Assembly (NCBI GenBank): GCA_900758375.1
Contig: CAAERJ010000050.1
Span: 1-64,000 of the forward strand
Length of the DNA: 64,000 nt
Source of the DNA: an uncultured Collinsella sp.
Lineage (GTDB): Bacteria > Actinomycetota > Coriobacteriia > Coriobacteriales > Coriobacteriaceae
Direction: 5' to 3'
Below, in pieces: positions 6,573-15,908 of the stretch. Below the pieces are notes generated by a model. That model was not told where the DNA came from. It saw nothing but the letters and a program-made list of their open reading frames with translations, and ran no database searches. Position 1 is the first letter of the stretch. Every line of letters begins with the position of its first letter. Made by a program: the position numbers and the translations under genes.

Positions 6573-8933
6573 CTATACGCGACGCTTGAGCTGAGCCCCG
6601 CCCTCGCCAGGCATCAAACGGCGTGCATCGTAGACCGAGTCGACGCTGCTAATCGATGCCAGCAGCGGATCCAGACCACTCGCGTCCGAGATCTCGACCA
6701 TAAAACGCAGGGTCGCAATGCCCTCGCGGTTGGTCGAGGTGGCGGCGGAAAGGATGTTGCCGCCTGCATCGCCAATGGCGATGGTGACGTCCTTGAGCAG
6801 GCCCATACGATCCAGGCACTCGACCACAATCTCGACCTGGAAAAGCGTATCGGCAGCACCATCCCACTCTACGTCAATCATGCGCTCGGGGTGCTCCATG
6901 AGGCCCTTGACGTTGGGGCAGTTGGCGCGATGCACCGAAACGCCACGACCGCGCGTGATGAAGCCGACGATGTCGTCGCCCGTCACGGGGTTGCAGCAAT
7001 GCGCCAGACGGACCAGCAGACCGCTGTTGCTCTCGCCCTTGACGATAATGCCGTTGCTCGCGCTCTTGCCGCGCTTTTGCGGCTTGCGGTTGGAGCCGCG
7101 GGCAGGCTGCTTGACGACCTCGGCGATAGCCTCGGCCTTGGTGAGCTGTTCCTCGGGCTTGGGATCCAAGATTTGCTCGACCTTATTGCCCACAGCGCGC
7201 GGGGCGACCTTGCCCGCGCCAACGGCTGCAAAAAGGTCCTCGAGCTGCTTGAAGTTAAACTGCTCCGCCACGGCGTTGAGCGCACGCGTGGATCGCGGCG
7301 TAGAGATGCCATACCCGCGCTTGCGCAGGTCCTTAGCCAGTATATCGCGGCCGGCAGCAGCGTCATCGTCTTTGGTCGCGGCGGCGAAGTAACGGCGAAT
7401 CTTTGACTTGGCCGAAGGCGTCTTGACGATCTTGAGCCAATCGCGCGACGGCTTAGAGCTCTTGTTGGTCAGGATCTCGACACGGTCACCCGTCTTGATC
7501 TCGTGCGTGAGCGGCGCCACCGCACCGTTGATCTTGGCGCCGACACAGTGGTTACCGACCTCGGTATGAACGGCGTAGGCAAAGTCGAGCGGTGTAGAGC
7601 CGGCACGAAGCGCCATGACCTCGCCCTTGGGCGTAAAGACAAAAATCTCCTGGTCAAACAAGTCGACCTTCAGCGAGTGCAAGTATTCCTTGGCATCGGT
7701 GATCTCGTCAGACGCCGCCCAATCGAGTGAGTGCTTGAGCCAGTTAATCTGGTCGTCCAGACGCTGGGCATCATTGGTCTTAGACGCAGACGATCCGCCC
7801 GATTTCTTATACAGCCAGTGGGCGGCAATGCCGTACTCGGCCTGCTCGTGCATCTCGTAGGTTCGAATCTGAATCTCGAGAGGACGGGCCGTGGGGCCGA
7901 TAACCGTCGTGTGAAGCGATTGGTAGTTATTGACCTTGGGCATGGCGATATAGTCTTTAAAACGACCGGGCATGGGATGCCACAAGGTATGCACGGCACC
8001 AAGCGTGGAATAGCAATCGCGCACCGAATGAGTGATGACGCGCAGCGCCACCAGGTCGTAAATCTCGGAGAACTCCTTGCCCTTGCGCTTCATCTTTTGA
8101 TAGATGGACCAATAGTGCTTGGAACGACCGTTGATCTGAAAGTCCTCAAGACCAATGCGATTGAGTTCATCGGTGAGCGTCTTGATGGTCTCGGCCAGAT
8201 AACGCTCGCGAACCTCGCGCGACTCGGCTACCATGCGCGCGATGCGCTGGTAGGCATCGGGCTCCAAGTAGAAGAAGGACAGGTCCTCGAGCTCCCACTT
8301 GATAGAGCTCATGCCCAGGCGGTCGGCCAGAGGCGCGTATACGTCCATGGTCTCGCGCGCCTTAAACAGACGGCGGTCCTCGCGCAGGGCGGCAAGCGTG
8401 CGCATGTTATGCAGGCGGTCGGCGAGTTTGACGATGATGACGCGGATGTCCTTGGACATGGCAAGGAACATCTTGCGCAGCGTGAGGGCCTGCTTCTCGT
8501 CCATGCTGTCGACTTCGATGTTGGTGAGCTTGGTCACGCCATCGACGAGCTCGGCCACCGTATCGCCAAACAGGCCGGAAACATCGGTAAGCGAGGTCTC
8601 GGTATCCTCGACGGTATCGTGCAACAGCGCGGCGCACACCACATCGCAGTCCATCTTGAGGTCGGCCAGAATGATAGCTACCTCGACGGGATGGTTAATG
8701 TACATCTCGCCCGAGCGCCGCTTTTGGTTGCAGTGCTTCTCGGCAGCAAAGCAGTAGGCCTGCTCCACCTTGGAGAAGTCGTCCGCGTTCATATATTTGA
8801 GGCACAGACGCTCCAGCTTGTCGTAGCTATCCGCCATAATCTCGGGCGGCAGCTCATCGGCATGCTTATAGTGCTCCATCTCCGAAAACGGCTGGAGGGT
8901 GGAATCATGGGCGGTACGGGCTGCGGCGTCCAT
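6573..8933 (-). CDS. relA: Bifunctional (p)ppGpp synthetase/hydrolase Rel
   Basis: This 786-residue full-length RelA/SpoT homologue makes and degrades the stringent-response alarmone. The domains in order are an intact HD hydrolase (HPVEVA at about 81 and LLHDTVEDTE at about 104-112), the synthetase region (NGRSKHYWSIYQKM through the PMPGRFKDYIAMPK motif), TGS (about 425-485) and an ACT domain at the C-terminus (about 700-775). The preserved HD residues suggest both activities, as in single-copy Rel enzymes of Gram-positives. It lies 15 bases after the recJ-recQ fusion on the same strand, so the two are probably co-transcribed. Confidence 0.95.
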   Translation of the reverse strand: MDAAARTAHDSTLQPFSEMEHYKHADELPPEIMADSYDKLERLCLKYMNADDFSKVEQAYCFAAEKHCNQKRRSGEMYINHPVEVAIILADLKMDCDVVCAALLHDTVEDTETSLTDVSGLFGDTVAELVDGVTKLTNIEVDSMDEKQALTLRKMFLAMSKDIRVIIVKLADRLHNMRTLAALREDRRLFKARETMDVYAPLADRLGMSSIKWELEDLSFFYLEPDAYQRIARMVAESREVRERYLAETIKTLTDELNRIGLEDFQINGRSKHYWSIYQKMKRKGKEFSEIYDLVALRVITHSVRDCYSTLGAVHTLWHPMPGRFKDYIAMPKVNNYQSLHTTVIGPTARPLEIQIRTYEMHEQAEYGIAAHWLYKKSGGSSASKTNDAQRLDDQINWLKHSLDWAASDEITDAKEYLHSLKVDLFDQEIFVFTPKGEVMALRAGSTPLDFAYAVHTEVGNHCVGAKINGAVAPLTHEIKTGDRVEILTNKSSKPSRDWLKIVKTPSAKSKIRRYFAAATKDDDAAAGRDILAKDLRKRGYGISTPRSTRALNAVAEQFNFKQLEDLFAAVGAGKVAPRAVGNKVEQILDPKPEEQLTKAEAIAEVVKQPARGSNRKPQKRGKSASNGIIVKGESNSGLLVRLAHCCNPVTGDDIVGFITRGRGVSVHRANCPNVKGLMEHPERMIDVEWDGAADTLFQVEIVVECLDRMGLLKDVTIAIGDAGGNILSAATSTNREGIATLRFMVEISDASGLDPLLASISSVDSVYDARRLMPGEGGAQLKRRV

Positions 8934-8948
8934 CGAGGTCCCCTTCCC

Positions 8949-11900
8949 CTAGGCCCGCGGTACGATCGGGCGGTTAACTTTGGCTAGCATATCAGAAGCG
9001 CACGAATCGAGTGCCCAACTCCGAAAAGCCGTGAACTCCATGCGCGAGCGCAAGCCCTCCAAATAGCGAATTGACCTGCTTAATTGCACGCGACCGGGGT
9101 TTTCCGCCATCGCGATGCGACGCGTATCGTCAAACCCCGAAACGCGGCAGAAACCGAGTTCTTCGAAGATTCCCAGGCCGCTTTCCACCGAGCGCTCGTC
9201 GACCGGCGTGCGGGCATCGATGGCAAGACACATCTGCGCAATGTCGATATCGCTTGCGCAGAATGAATCGTCCCCCGTCTTGCCACGGTTGGAGCGCCAC
9301 ATGGTCTGCAGCGCTCGATAGAGCGTGACAAGCTCATCGCGCTCGGGCGCGTAACAATCGAGCAGGCGCTCATTAATACGAGCGTCACGCGACGAATAGA
9401 GCAGGTGAATCACGGCGGGCTGTCCATCGCGGCCGGCACGGCCGCTCATCTGGTTAAACTCAATCGCGCCAAACGGCATGTGGTAGAGCACGACATGACG
9501 GATATCGGGCAGGTTGACGCCCTCACCGAAGGCCGAGGTTGAAACGATGCAGCTGAGACTTCCGTCTCTAAAGGCTTCCTCAACACGGCGGCGATCGGAG
9601 CGCGCAAGCCCGGCGTTATAGAACGCGATCTGGGTCGCACAGTCGGGCACGCGTTTGCGCAACGTCTTGGCAAGCGCCACGGACTGGTCGCGTGAGTTCA
9701 CATAGATAACGGTCTTCTCCCCCGTCGCCACGATCGACACCAGGCGATTTTCGCGGCTCGCAAGGTCTCGGTCATCCTCGAGCTGCAAGTTCTCGCGCAC
9801 CGTCTCGTCAACCACCGTGCGGGTAATCGGTAGCACGCGGGCGAGCTCGGCCACAACCGGAGCCGTTGCGGTGGCAGTCGCGGCCATGACAACGGGGTTG
9901 CCCAGGGCCTTGAGAATATCGGGCATGTCGAGGTATGCGCTCCGGTCACCGCCCTTGGCAAGGCCGGCATGGTGTGCCTCATCGATAACGACAAAGCCGA
10001 TACGTCCAGAACGCGCAAAGCGATCGCGATGGATGGAAAGGAACTCAGGCGTCGTGAGAACGATGCCGGTGCGACCCGAAGCCAGGCCGGCAAACACGTC
10101 ATCGCGCGCGGCTTCCACGGTCTCGCCGGTCAGCACGCCTACGCCAATGCCGAGCGCGGCCATCGTCGACGAGAGGTGATAGGCCTGGTCGGCAACGAGC
10201 GCGCGCAGCGGATAGACAAAGATACTCGCACGCCCGCGAAGAACCGCCTCGCGCGCGGCATGCACATGGAAGATAAGAGACTTGCCGCGCCCCGTTCCCA
10301 TAACGGCCAGAACACTTTGGTGATCGGCCAGGGCATCGAGCGCCTCGACCTGCGCGCGGTGCGGCTGGTTCGATCCGATAAAGCTGTGAATGAGTGAGCG
10401 CGTGAGCTCGGTATAGGAAAGCTGGGCAAGCGTCTCGCGTTTACGCGACTCCAGGCGCAGTCCAGAATCCGCCGGTTGTACGCCGCGGCGAAGCTCACAT
10501 GCCGGGTCGTCAACGCTGGGCGCCGTGGTATCGCGGACCAAGACATCCTTAATCATGAGCTTTGGCTTTACGCGACCTTGCCAATGCTCGGCAACGGCCT
10601 CGAACACCAAGTCGACAGCGCTGTCGCAATTGATAAGCCTATCGATCTGCGGCACACGAAACATGATGGCCGGCACGCTCGCGGCGCCATCCGTCGCCAC
10701 GAAGCGCATATGCTCGCCGGTCTTGCCCACCACGGCGCGATCGCACATCGTCACGCCCTCGGCAGCCAGCAGCGGCACCTTATTACCCTGGCCAAACGGC
10801 TCAAGGCGGGAAATCTGCTCGATGGTCTCGATATTCAATTCGGAAAGGTCAACCGTGGCGGCAACCTCGTCGGTGTCCTCAAAGTCCTCGGCGGGAAGCT
10901 CGGACAACACGGCGGAAAGGCGACGACGAAACTCATCGAGCTTAGACGCCTCGATGGTCACGCCCACCGCACCGGCATGTCCGCCGCGGCGAATCAGCAG
11001 GTCGGAGCAGCGCTCGACGGCTTCGAACAGGTTGACCTTGCCCACCGAGCGACCCGAGCCACGTGCTATACCGTCCTCGATAGAGAAGAGCAACGCCGGC
11101 ACGTGATATCGGTTGGTAAGGCGGCTCGCCACGATGCCTTTAACGCCCTCGTGCCAGCCCTCGCCACCCACGACGATTGCGCGACCGCCATCATAGGTCT
11201 CCTCGACCTTTGCCATGGCATCACGCGTGAGCTCCGCCTCAATCTCGCGACGCTGACGGTTGATCTCCTCGAGCTCGGCCGCCAGTGCACTTGCCTCGAT
11301 AGGATCGCGGGCAAGCAGCAGGTCGAGCGCCAGCTTGGGATCGGCCATGCGGCCGGCGGCGTTTAAGCGGGGAATGAGCGAGAACGATAGACCGTCCGCC
11401 GTAATGGTAGAAAGGTCGGCCTTGGCGAGCGCTGCAAGCGCAATGTAGCCGGGACGAGCCGTCACGCGCATCTGTTGGATGCCCTCGGCGACCAACGCGC
11501 GGTTCTCGGCCGTCAATGGCATCATGTCAGACACGGTGCCCAGCGCCGCAACCTCAATCAGCGAACGCCAATACGACGGCTTACCCAGACGCTCGCCCAA
11601 AACCTGCACCAGCTTGAGCGCCACACCGGCACCGGCAAGTTCGCGTGAGGGGCCCTCATCCTCGAGTTTGGGATCGGTCAAGGGCACGCCCTGCGGCACC
11701 TGATCGGACGGCTCGTGATGGTCCGTGACCACCAAATCGATTCCCAAGCTCTCCAGATAGGAAACCTCTTCCTTGGCAGCGATACCGTTATCGACGGTCA
11801 CGATCAGGTTGGGTTGAGCGAGCTCGTTGACGCGGTCGAGCGCCGCACGCGACAGGCCGTAGCCCTCGTCAAAGCGGTGCGGAATAAACGGCGTGACGTT

Positions 11901-12236
11901 GGCGCCAAACGAACGCAACGCCTCGGTCAACAGACAAGTCGACGTAATGCCGTCGACGTCAAAATCGCCAAAGACGGCGATGCGCTCGTGGCTGCGAATA
12001 GCACGCTCAACGCGGTCGGCGACGACCGCCATGCCCGGAATAACGAGTGGGTCCGCCCAGTCGCGATCGAGCGAAGGCGTCAAAAAAAGCTGGCCTTCCT
12101 CGATGGATGTAATGCCGTGCGCAACCATAATGCGCGCCACCAGCCCGGGTATGCCCAGACCAGCCGAAAGCTCCTTTTCGAGCTCGGGCTTTTGCTGAGC
12201 GACCGCCCAGCGATGCGTCGTCTTAAGCGATGACAT
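8949..12236 (-). CDS. recJ: RecJ exonuclease fused to a RecQ-type helicase
   Basis: This 1,095-residue protein is about twice the length of normal RecJ. The first ~590 residues are RecJ, with DHH motifs (DFDVDG at 91-96, VTDHH), DHHA1 with GGHAGA near 417, then an OB-like region. After a linker comes a superfamily 2 helicase: Walker A GTGRGKS near 645, DEAHH near 750, ATATATAPV, and a C-terminal lobe with STSAFGEGVNLP and QMSGRAGRDG near 930, as in RecQ. The last ~150 residues are unassigned. RecJ (5'-3' ssDNA exonuclease) and RecQ cooperate in recombination and fork repair in other bacteria, so the fusion is functionally coherent. I chose the ATG at 12236 because GGGGGTGG lies before it. Confidence 0.92.
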   Translation of the reverse strand: MSSLKTTHRWAVAQQKPELEKELSAGLGIPGLVARIMVAHGITSIEEGQLFLTPSLDRDWADPLVIPGMAVVADRVERAIRSHERIAVFGDFDVDGITSTCLLTEALRSFGANVTPFIPHRFDEGYGLSRAALDRVNELAQPNLIVTVDNGIAAKEEVSYLESLGIDLVVTDHHEPSDQVPQGVPLTDPKLEDEGPSRELAGAGVALKLVQVLGERLGKPSYWRSLIEVAALGTVSDMMPLTAENRALVAEGIQQMRVTARPGYIALAALAKADLSTITADGLSFSLIPRLNAAGRMADPKLALDLLLARDPIEASALAAELEEINRQRREIEAELTRDAMAKVEETYDGGRAIVVGGEGWHEGVKGIVASRLTNRYHVPALLFSIEDGIARGSGRSVGKVNLFEAVERCSDLLIRRGGHAGAVGVTIEASKLDEFRRRLSAVLSELPAEDFEDTDEVAATVDLSELNIETIEQISRLEPFGQGNKVPLLAAEGVTMCDRAVVGKTGEHMRFVATDGAASVPAIMFRVPQIDRLINCDSAVDLVFEAVAEHWQGRVKPKLMIKDVLVRDTTAPSVDDPACELRRGVQPADSGLRLESRKRETLAQLSYTELTRSLIHSFIGSNQPHRAQVEALDALADHQSVLAVMGTGRGKSLIFHVHAAREAVLRGRASIFVYPLRALVADQAYHLSSTMAALGIGVGVLTGETVEAARDDVFAGLASGRTGIVLTTPEFLSIHRDRFARSGRIGFVVIDEAHHAGLAKGGDRSAYLDMPDILKALGNPVVMAATATATAPVVAELARVLPITRTVVDETVRENLQLEDDRDLASRENRLVSIVATGEKTVIYVNSRDQSVALAKTLRKRVPDCATQIAFYNAGLARSDRRRVEEAFRDGSLSCIVSTSAFGEGVNLPDIRHVVLYHMPFGAIEFNQMSGRAGRDGQPAVIHLLYSSRDARINERLLDCYAPERDELVTLYRALQTMWRSNRGKTGDDSFCASDIDIAQMCLAIDARTPVDERSVESGLGIFEELGFCRVSGFDDTRRIAMAENPGRVQLSRSIRYLEGLRSRMEFTAFRSWALDSCASDMLAKVNRPIVPRA

Positions 12237-12327
12237 AGGCGCCCACCCCCGATAGGGGCAGGTCGCCGCGATACCTCTCACGGTTCATAGCGATGAGTCC
12301 TCTGTGTATACCCGCTTCGGCAGGCAG

Positions 12328-12350
12328 ATCTGTTGAACAGATTTATTATA
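12328..12350 (-). promoter_or_regulatory. TATAAT box and 15-base palindrome before the recJ-recQ fusion
   Basis: On the minus strand a perfect TATAAT (12350-12345) is followed two bases later by the palindrome ATCTGTTCAACAGAT (12342-12328), about where transcription would start. No good -35 is visible. A symmetric site on the start point suggests repression. It is not the known GAAC-N4-GTTC LexA box of Gram-positives. The rest of 12237-12511 holds no gene. Confidence 0.45.
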
Positions 12351-12511
12351 CCGTGCAGCGCGGACGCAAATCGCCGCAGCACACCGCGGTTTCGGTAAAC
12401 GATGTCGGTAATAGCCTCGAAATAATCGGGCGTTTCAGCCGCACGGACGCATGCGAGCGTCTAGCATATCCATTCAAACGGATTCACGGGCATAGGGAGT
12501 CACAAGAGCAT

Positions 12512-13510
12512 ATGAAGCAATGGGTTGGACTGGGCAAGTTTCTCGCGGGGTACATGCAGATCATCGTTCCGATTTGCGTGGCGCTCGGCGTGCTCTTTCC
12601 TCAGCAGATCGGCGTTCTCAAGCCCATCGTTCCCACCTTGTTTGCCTTTATGACGTTTCAGGGTGCACTCAGTAACACCTTTCACCAGGTGGCCGAGGTG
12701 TTCCGCCGTCCCCTTCATCTGATTTTGGCGTTATTTGTCTCGGCCGTGCTCATCCCCATCGCGGCATATGTCATGGGCTCACTGTTCTTTGGCTCCAACC
12801 CCAACCTTGTCTGCGGCATCGTGATCGAGTACAGCGTACCCGTGGCAGTCACTGCCTTTATGTGGATCAGCATGTTCGGCGGCAACGGCCCGCTCGCACT
12901 CACCATCATCCTGACGTCCTCGGTTATATCGCCCGTGACGATTCCGCTCACGCTCAAGCTCCTGCTGGGTGCCACCGTCGCAATCGATGTTCCGAGCATG
13001 ATGCAGAACATGGCCTTTATGATTGCCATCCCCGCCATCCTTGGCATCGTAATCAACGAACTTACGCGCGGCTGGGGACACGAGAAGCTCTCCCCCGCGC
13101 TCTCGCCCGCCTGCAAATTTATGATGATGGGCGTCATCGCGTCCAACTCCACCGCCATGAGCGAGTACGTGCTGCACATGAACGCGGTGCGCCTGGAAGT
13201 CGCCCTCTTTATTTTGGTCTTCGCCATCAGCGGTTTTGTCGTGGGCATTCTGGTCGCCCGCGCGTTGCACCTGCCGTATAGCGAGACGACCACCATGTGC
13301 TTTACCTGCGGCATGCGCAATATCTCTTCGGGCGCCGTCATCGCCACGCAATACTTTCCGGGCGAAGTTGTGTTTCCCGTCATGTGTGGAACGTTGTTTC
13401 AGCAGGTGCTCGCCTCGCTTATCGGACACTTCTTTGAGCGTCTGACCGGCGAGGAGCGCGCCGCCCAGCGCAAGCGGGTCGAGGCCGGCCGCGATGCAAT
13501 GGCGCGCTAA
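12512..13510 (+). CDS. BASS-family (bile acid:sodium symporter-like) transporter
   Basis: This 332-residue membrane protein has about nine to ten hydrophobic segments and the spacing typical of the bile acid:Na+ symporter superfamily, which imports organic anions. Conserved features include the polar breaks VPVAVTAFMW and CFTCGMRNISSGAVIA (GMRN is typical of the family). The substrate cannot be told; bacterial members move bile acids, pantoate and other anions. I chose the ATG at 12512, since the long upstream open frame has no membrane or family sequence. It diverges from the recJ-recQ fusion, and a GGCGCTCAC/GTGAGCGCC hairpin lies just after its stop. Confidence 0.8.
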   Translation: MKQWVGLGKFLAGYMQIIVPICVALGVLFPQQIGVLKPIVPTLFAFMTFQGALSNTFHQVAEVFRRPLHLILALFVSAVLIPIAAYVMGSLFFGSNPNLVCGIVIEYSVPVAVTAFMWISMFGGNGPLALTIILTSSVISPVTIPLTLKLLLGATVAIDVPSMMQNMAFMIAIPAILGIVINELTRGWGHEKLSPALSPACKFMMMGVIASNSTAMSEYVLHMNAVRLEVALFILVFAISGFVVGILVARALHLPYSETTTMCFTCGMRNISSGAVIATQYFPGEVVFPVMCGTLFQQVLASLIGHFFERLTGEERAAQRKRVEAGRDAMAR

Positions 13511-13537
13511 ACCGTCCGCAGTGTGCGGGCGCTCACT

Positions 13538-14338
13538 TTACGATGTGAGCGCCTCCAGATGTGCGCGGAATCGCTCCGCATCGACATCGAGCGTGGTCTC
13601 AGCATTGACCTGAGCCAGCCGATACCCGACAAAGTAGGGTGAAACCACCCAGCGCGGAAGCGCCTTGGCAATGGTCCGGCCGTCCATGTGGTAGAAGAAC
13701 AAGTTGTACGACTCTGCGCGACCACCATGGTGCTCGTTCAGGATATAGCGCAGAGCTACCTGAATCGCATCGGCGAAGAGGTCCGTCTCGGCTTGGTCTC
13801 GCGCGCCATCGCTGGCGGCGATTCCCTGCGGGGCTGAAACATTGACCTCAAAGAACCCCATAATCGGTTCGGTTGAGATGTTGACCGCAACCCTTCCCCT
13901 CTGCCAAACATCGATGCCTTCAAAGTTGGCTGAGGTCAGCGCCGCATAGCCGTCCTCCTGTTCCAGGCCCACAATCTGCATGTGTGGATGGACGAGGCTG
14001 CCGCCCGAAAGTGGGCCTTTGTTCTTGTACATGAGCACACTGCGGTACTGTTGGGAATCGATCATCTGCTGCCAACAGCCCAGGGCAAACCGCATCACAT
14101 GATGCAGCTCATCCGGTTCATAGGTCACCAGGTCGGCGTCGTGATTGGCAGACTCGATCAATACGGTCTGACGTGTGGCCCGCAAGGTCTTGAACTTATT
14201 CTCGAGCCAGATACAGTCACCATCGCGCTGGATGATGTTGGCAAGTCCCTCCGTGTCGCAAAAGGGGCACGCGGTGCCAGGGCGACGATTATCGTCGGGC
14301 TTACCGCTCGCCTGCTGAACGTCAAATACCAGCGCCAC
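13538..14338 (-). CDS. GalT/HIT-like protein (DUF4931 type)
   Basis: This 266-residue protein has a zinc-type CPFC at residues 24-27 and a histidine-triad-like SLVHPHMQI near residue 115. Both are typical of galactose-1-phosphate uridylyltransferase and other HIT nucleotidyl transferases or hydrolases. It is shorter than true GalT (about 350) and more like the DUF4931 group. A nucleotide-sugar or dinucleotide substrate is plausible but not shown. It lies 3 bases after cutC, so the two are co-transcribed. Confidence 0.65.
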   Translation of the reverse strand: MALVFDVQQASGKPDDNRRPGTACPFCDTEGLANIIQRDGDCIWLENKFKTLRATRQTVLIESANHDADLVTYEPDELHHVMRFALGCWQQMIDSQQYRSVLMYKNKGPLSGGSLVHPHMQIVGLEQEDGYAALTSANFEGIDVWQRGRVAVNISTEPIMGFFEVNVSAPQGIAASDGARDQAETDLFADAIQVALRYILNEHHGGRAESYNLFFYHMDGRTIAKALPRWVVSPYFVGYRLAQVNAETTLDVDAERFRAHLEALTS

Positions 14339-14341
14339 GGG

Positions 14342-15019
14342 TTATACCTCCAGCGGCACGATCTTGGTGCCATGGAGCTCGGAGACGCCTAGCGCCGCCG
14401 CGACCGCGTCGCGATTTGCCGTAGTGATGCCGCCGCCGGGAAGGATGGTCAAACGATCGCCCGCATACTCGATTAAACGAGCCAGGTAATCGAAATTATC
14501 CTCGATCGACGTACCGGCAGCGCCGCCATGCGTGAGGATGCGCGTAACGCCGCAGTCGGCAAGTGTATCAATCGCATCGAGCTGAGCCTCGGGCGAGAGC
14601 TGGTCAAATGACATGTGGAAGGTGATGTCGATGGGATCACGCTTACATTCCTCGGTCGCGCAGCCCGCAGCCATCACGAGGGCGCCAAGCGTAAGTTCGT
14701 CGAGCGCCCATCCGCCAGCGCAGGGTTTGCAGCAGCCAAAGACCAAGCCGTCAACGCCCGCACTCACGGCAAGGCCCAAGTCCATCTCCATCATGCGCAG
14801 CTCATCCTGGTTGTAGTGAAAGTCGCCGCCACGCGGACGGATCATGCACATCACCCGTGCATCGTGTTCGTGGGCATAGTTGGTCGTAGCGCTGATAACG
14901 CCGGCCGAGGGCGTGGTACCACCGACGGCAAGGTTATCGCACAGCTCGATGCGCCTTGCACCGGCCTCGATAGCCGCCGGCACCCGCTCAAAGTTCTCGG
15001 CACAAAACTCGTACAGCAT
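14342..15019 (-). CDS. cutC: CutC family protein
   Basis: This 225-residue TIM-barrel protein matches CutC in length and motifs (RRIELCDNLAVGGTTPS, VMIRPRGGDF-like, MEMDLGLAVSAGVDGLVFG, TFHMSFD, RILTHGG, LPGGGI). The family was first linked to copper homeostasis in E. coli, but that link is disputed and its reaction is unknown. I chose the ATG at 15019 after GGGGG and a 7-base spacer. It is followed within 3 bases by the GalT-like gene. Confidence 0.85.
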   Translation of the reverse strand: MLYEFCAENFERVPAAIEAGARRIELCDNLAVGGTTPSAGVISATTNYAHEHDARVMCMIRPRGGDFHYNQDELRMMEMDLGLAVSAGVDGLVFGCCKPCAGGWALDELTLGALVMAAGCATEECKRDPIDITFHMSFDQLSPEAQLDAIDTLADCGVTRILTHGGAAGTSIEDNFDYLARLIEYAGDRLTILPGGGITTANRDAVAAALGVSELHGTKIVPLEV

Positions 15020-15077
15020 AGATAGACCCCCAAAGACAGCAGATGTTTTCCGACGGGCATTGTCACACATCCCCATG

Positions 15078-15146
15078 AAGTTGCGGTGGAATGGGGACTG
15101 TTTTGGCGTCTAGCGCCCCCATTTAGTCCCTATTTCACCGCAACTT
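15078..15146. repeat. 22-base inverted repeat with a 25-base loop
   Basis: The left arm (15078-15099, AAGTTGCGGTGGAATGGGGACT) and right arm (15125-15146, AGTCCCTATTTCACCGCAACTT) are complementary except for a few positions. The loop holds its own small hairpin. It sits upstream of cutC and abuts the liv terminator. It looks like a dispersed repeat element rather than a terminator. Confidence 0.65.
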
Positions 15147-15184
15147 AAAAGGGGGCGCTGACCGGGTTGGTCAGCGCCCCCTTT
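15147..15184. terminator. Terminator of the liv operon
   Basis: GGGGGCGCTGACC (15151-15163) pairs perfectly with GGTCAGCGCCCCC (15169-15181), flanked by AAAA and TTT. On the minus strand it follows livF and ends in TTTT; it can act in both directions. Confidence 0.85.
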
Positions 15185-15194
15185 GTTGAATGGA

Positions 15195-15908
15195 TTAACC
15201 GCCCAGATAGGCCTTGCGGACGTTATCGTCGTGCAGCAGCTCTTGACCGGTGCCGGTCATGGTGATCTTGCCGGTCTCGAGTACATAGCCGCGTGTAGCG
15301 ATGGAAAGTGCCATCTGCGCGTTCTGCTCGACCAGAAGCACCGTGGTGCCGGCCTTGTGCAGGTCCTCGACGATCTGGAAGATCTGCTCAATCAGAATCG
15401 GCGCCAGACCCATGGAGGGCTCATCGAGCATGAGCAGCTTAGGGTTGCTCATAAGGGCGCGGCCCATAACGAGCATCTGCTGCTCGCCGCCCGAAAGGGT
15501 GCCGGCGACCTGGCGACGGCGCTCCTTTAGGCGCGGGAACTGCTCGTAGACGCGCTCGAGGCCCGGAGCCACCGTGGACTTGGGCTGCGTATAGGCACCC
15601 GTTTCCAGGTTCTCCTCGACCGTCATCTGCAAAAAGGCGCGACGGCCCTCGGGAACCTGAGCCAGGCCCTTGCCCACCAGCTTGTCGGCAGGCGTATGGG
15701 TAATGTCCTCGCCCATAAACTTGATGGAGCCGGTCTTGGAACGCAGCAGGCCCGAGACGGTCTTAAGCGTCGTGGACTTGCCGGCGCCGTTGGCACCAAT
15801 CAAGGCCACGATCTCGCCCTCGTTGACGTTAAAGGAGATGTCCTTGATGGCGTGGATGGCGCCGTACCAGACGTTGATGTTGTAGACGGAAAGCATCGGC
15901 TCTGCCAT
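15195..15908 (-). CDS. livF: Branched-chain amino acid ABC transporter ATPase LivF
   Basis: This 237-residue ABC ATPase has Walker A GANGAGKST (about 37-45), the signature LSGGEQQ and Walker B LLMLDEPSMGL. The tail and Asn-Val-Asn N-terminus (YNINVWYGAIHAIKDISF) match LivF. It powers uptake of leucine, isoleucine and valine, or related substrates, with LivG as the second ATPase. It is the last gene of livKHMGF; the stop of livG and its ATG are adjacent. Confidence 0.92.
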   Translation of the reverse strand: MAEPMLSVYNINVWYGAIHAIKDISFNVNEGEIVALIGANGAGKSTTLKTVSGLLRSKTGSIKFMGEDITHTPADKLVGKGLAQVPEGRRAFLQMTVEENLETGAYTQPKSTVAPGLERVYEQFPRLKERRRQVAGTLSGGEQQMLVMGRALMSNPKLLMLDEPSMGLAPILIEQIFQIVEDLHKAGTTVLLVEQNAQMALSIATRGYVLETGKITMTGTGQELLHDDNVRKAYLGG

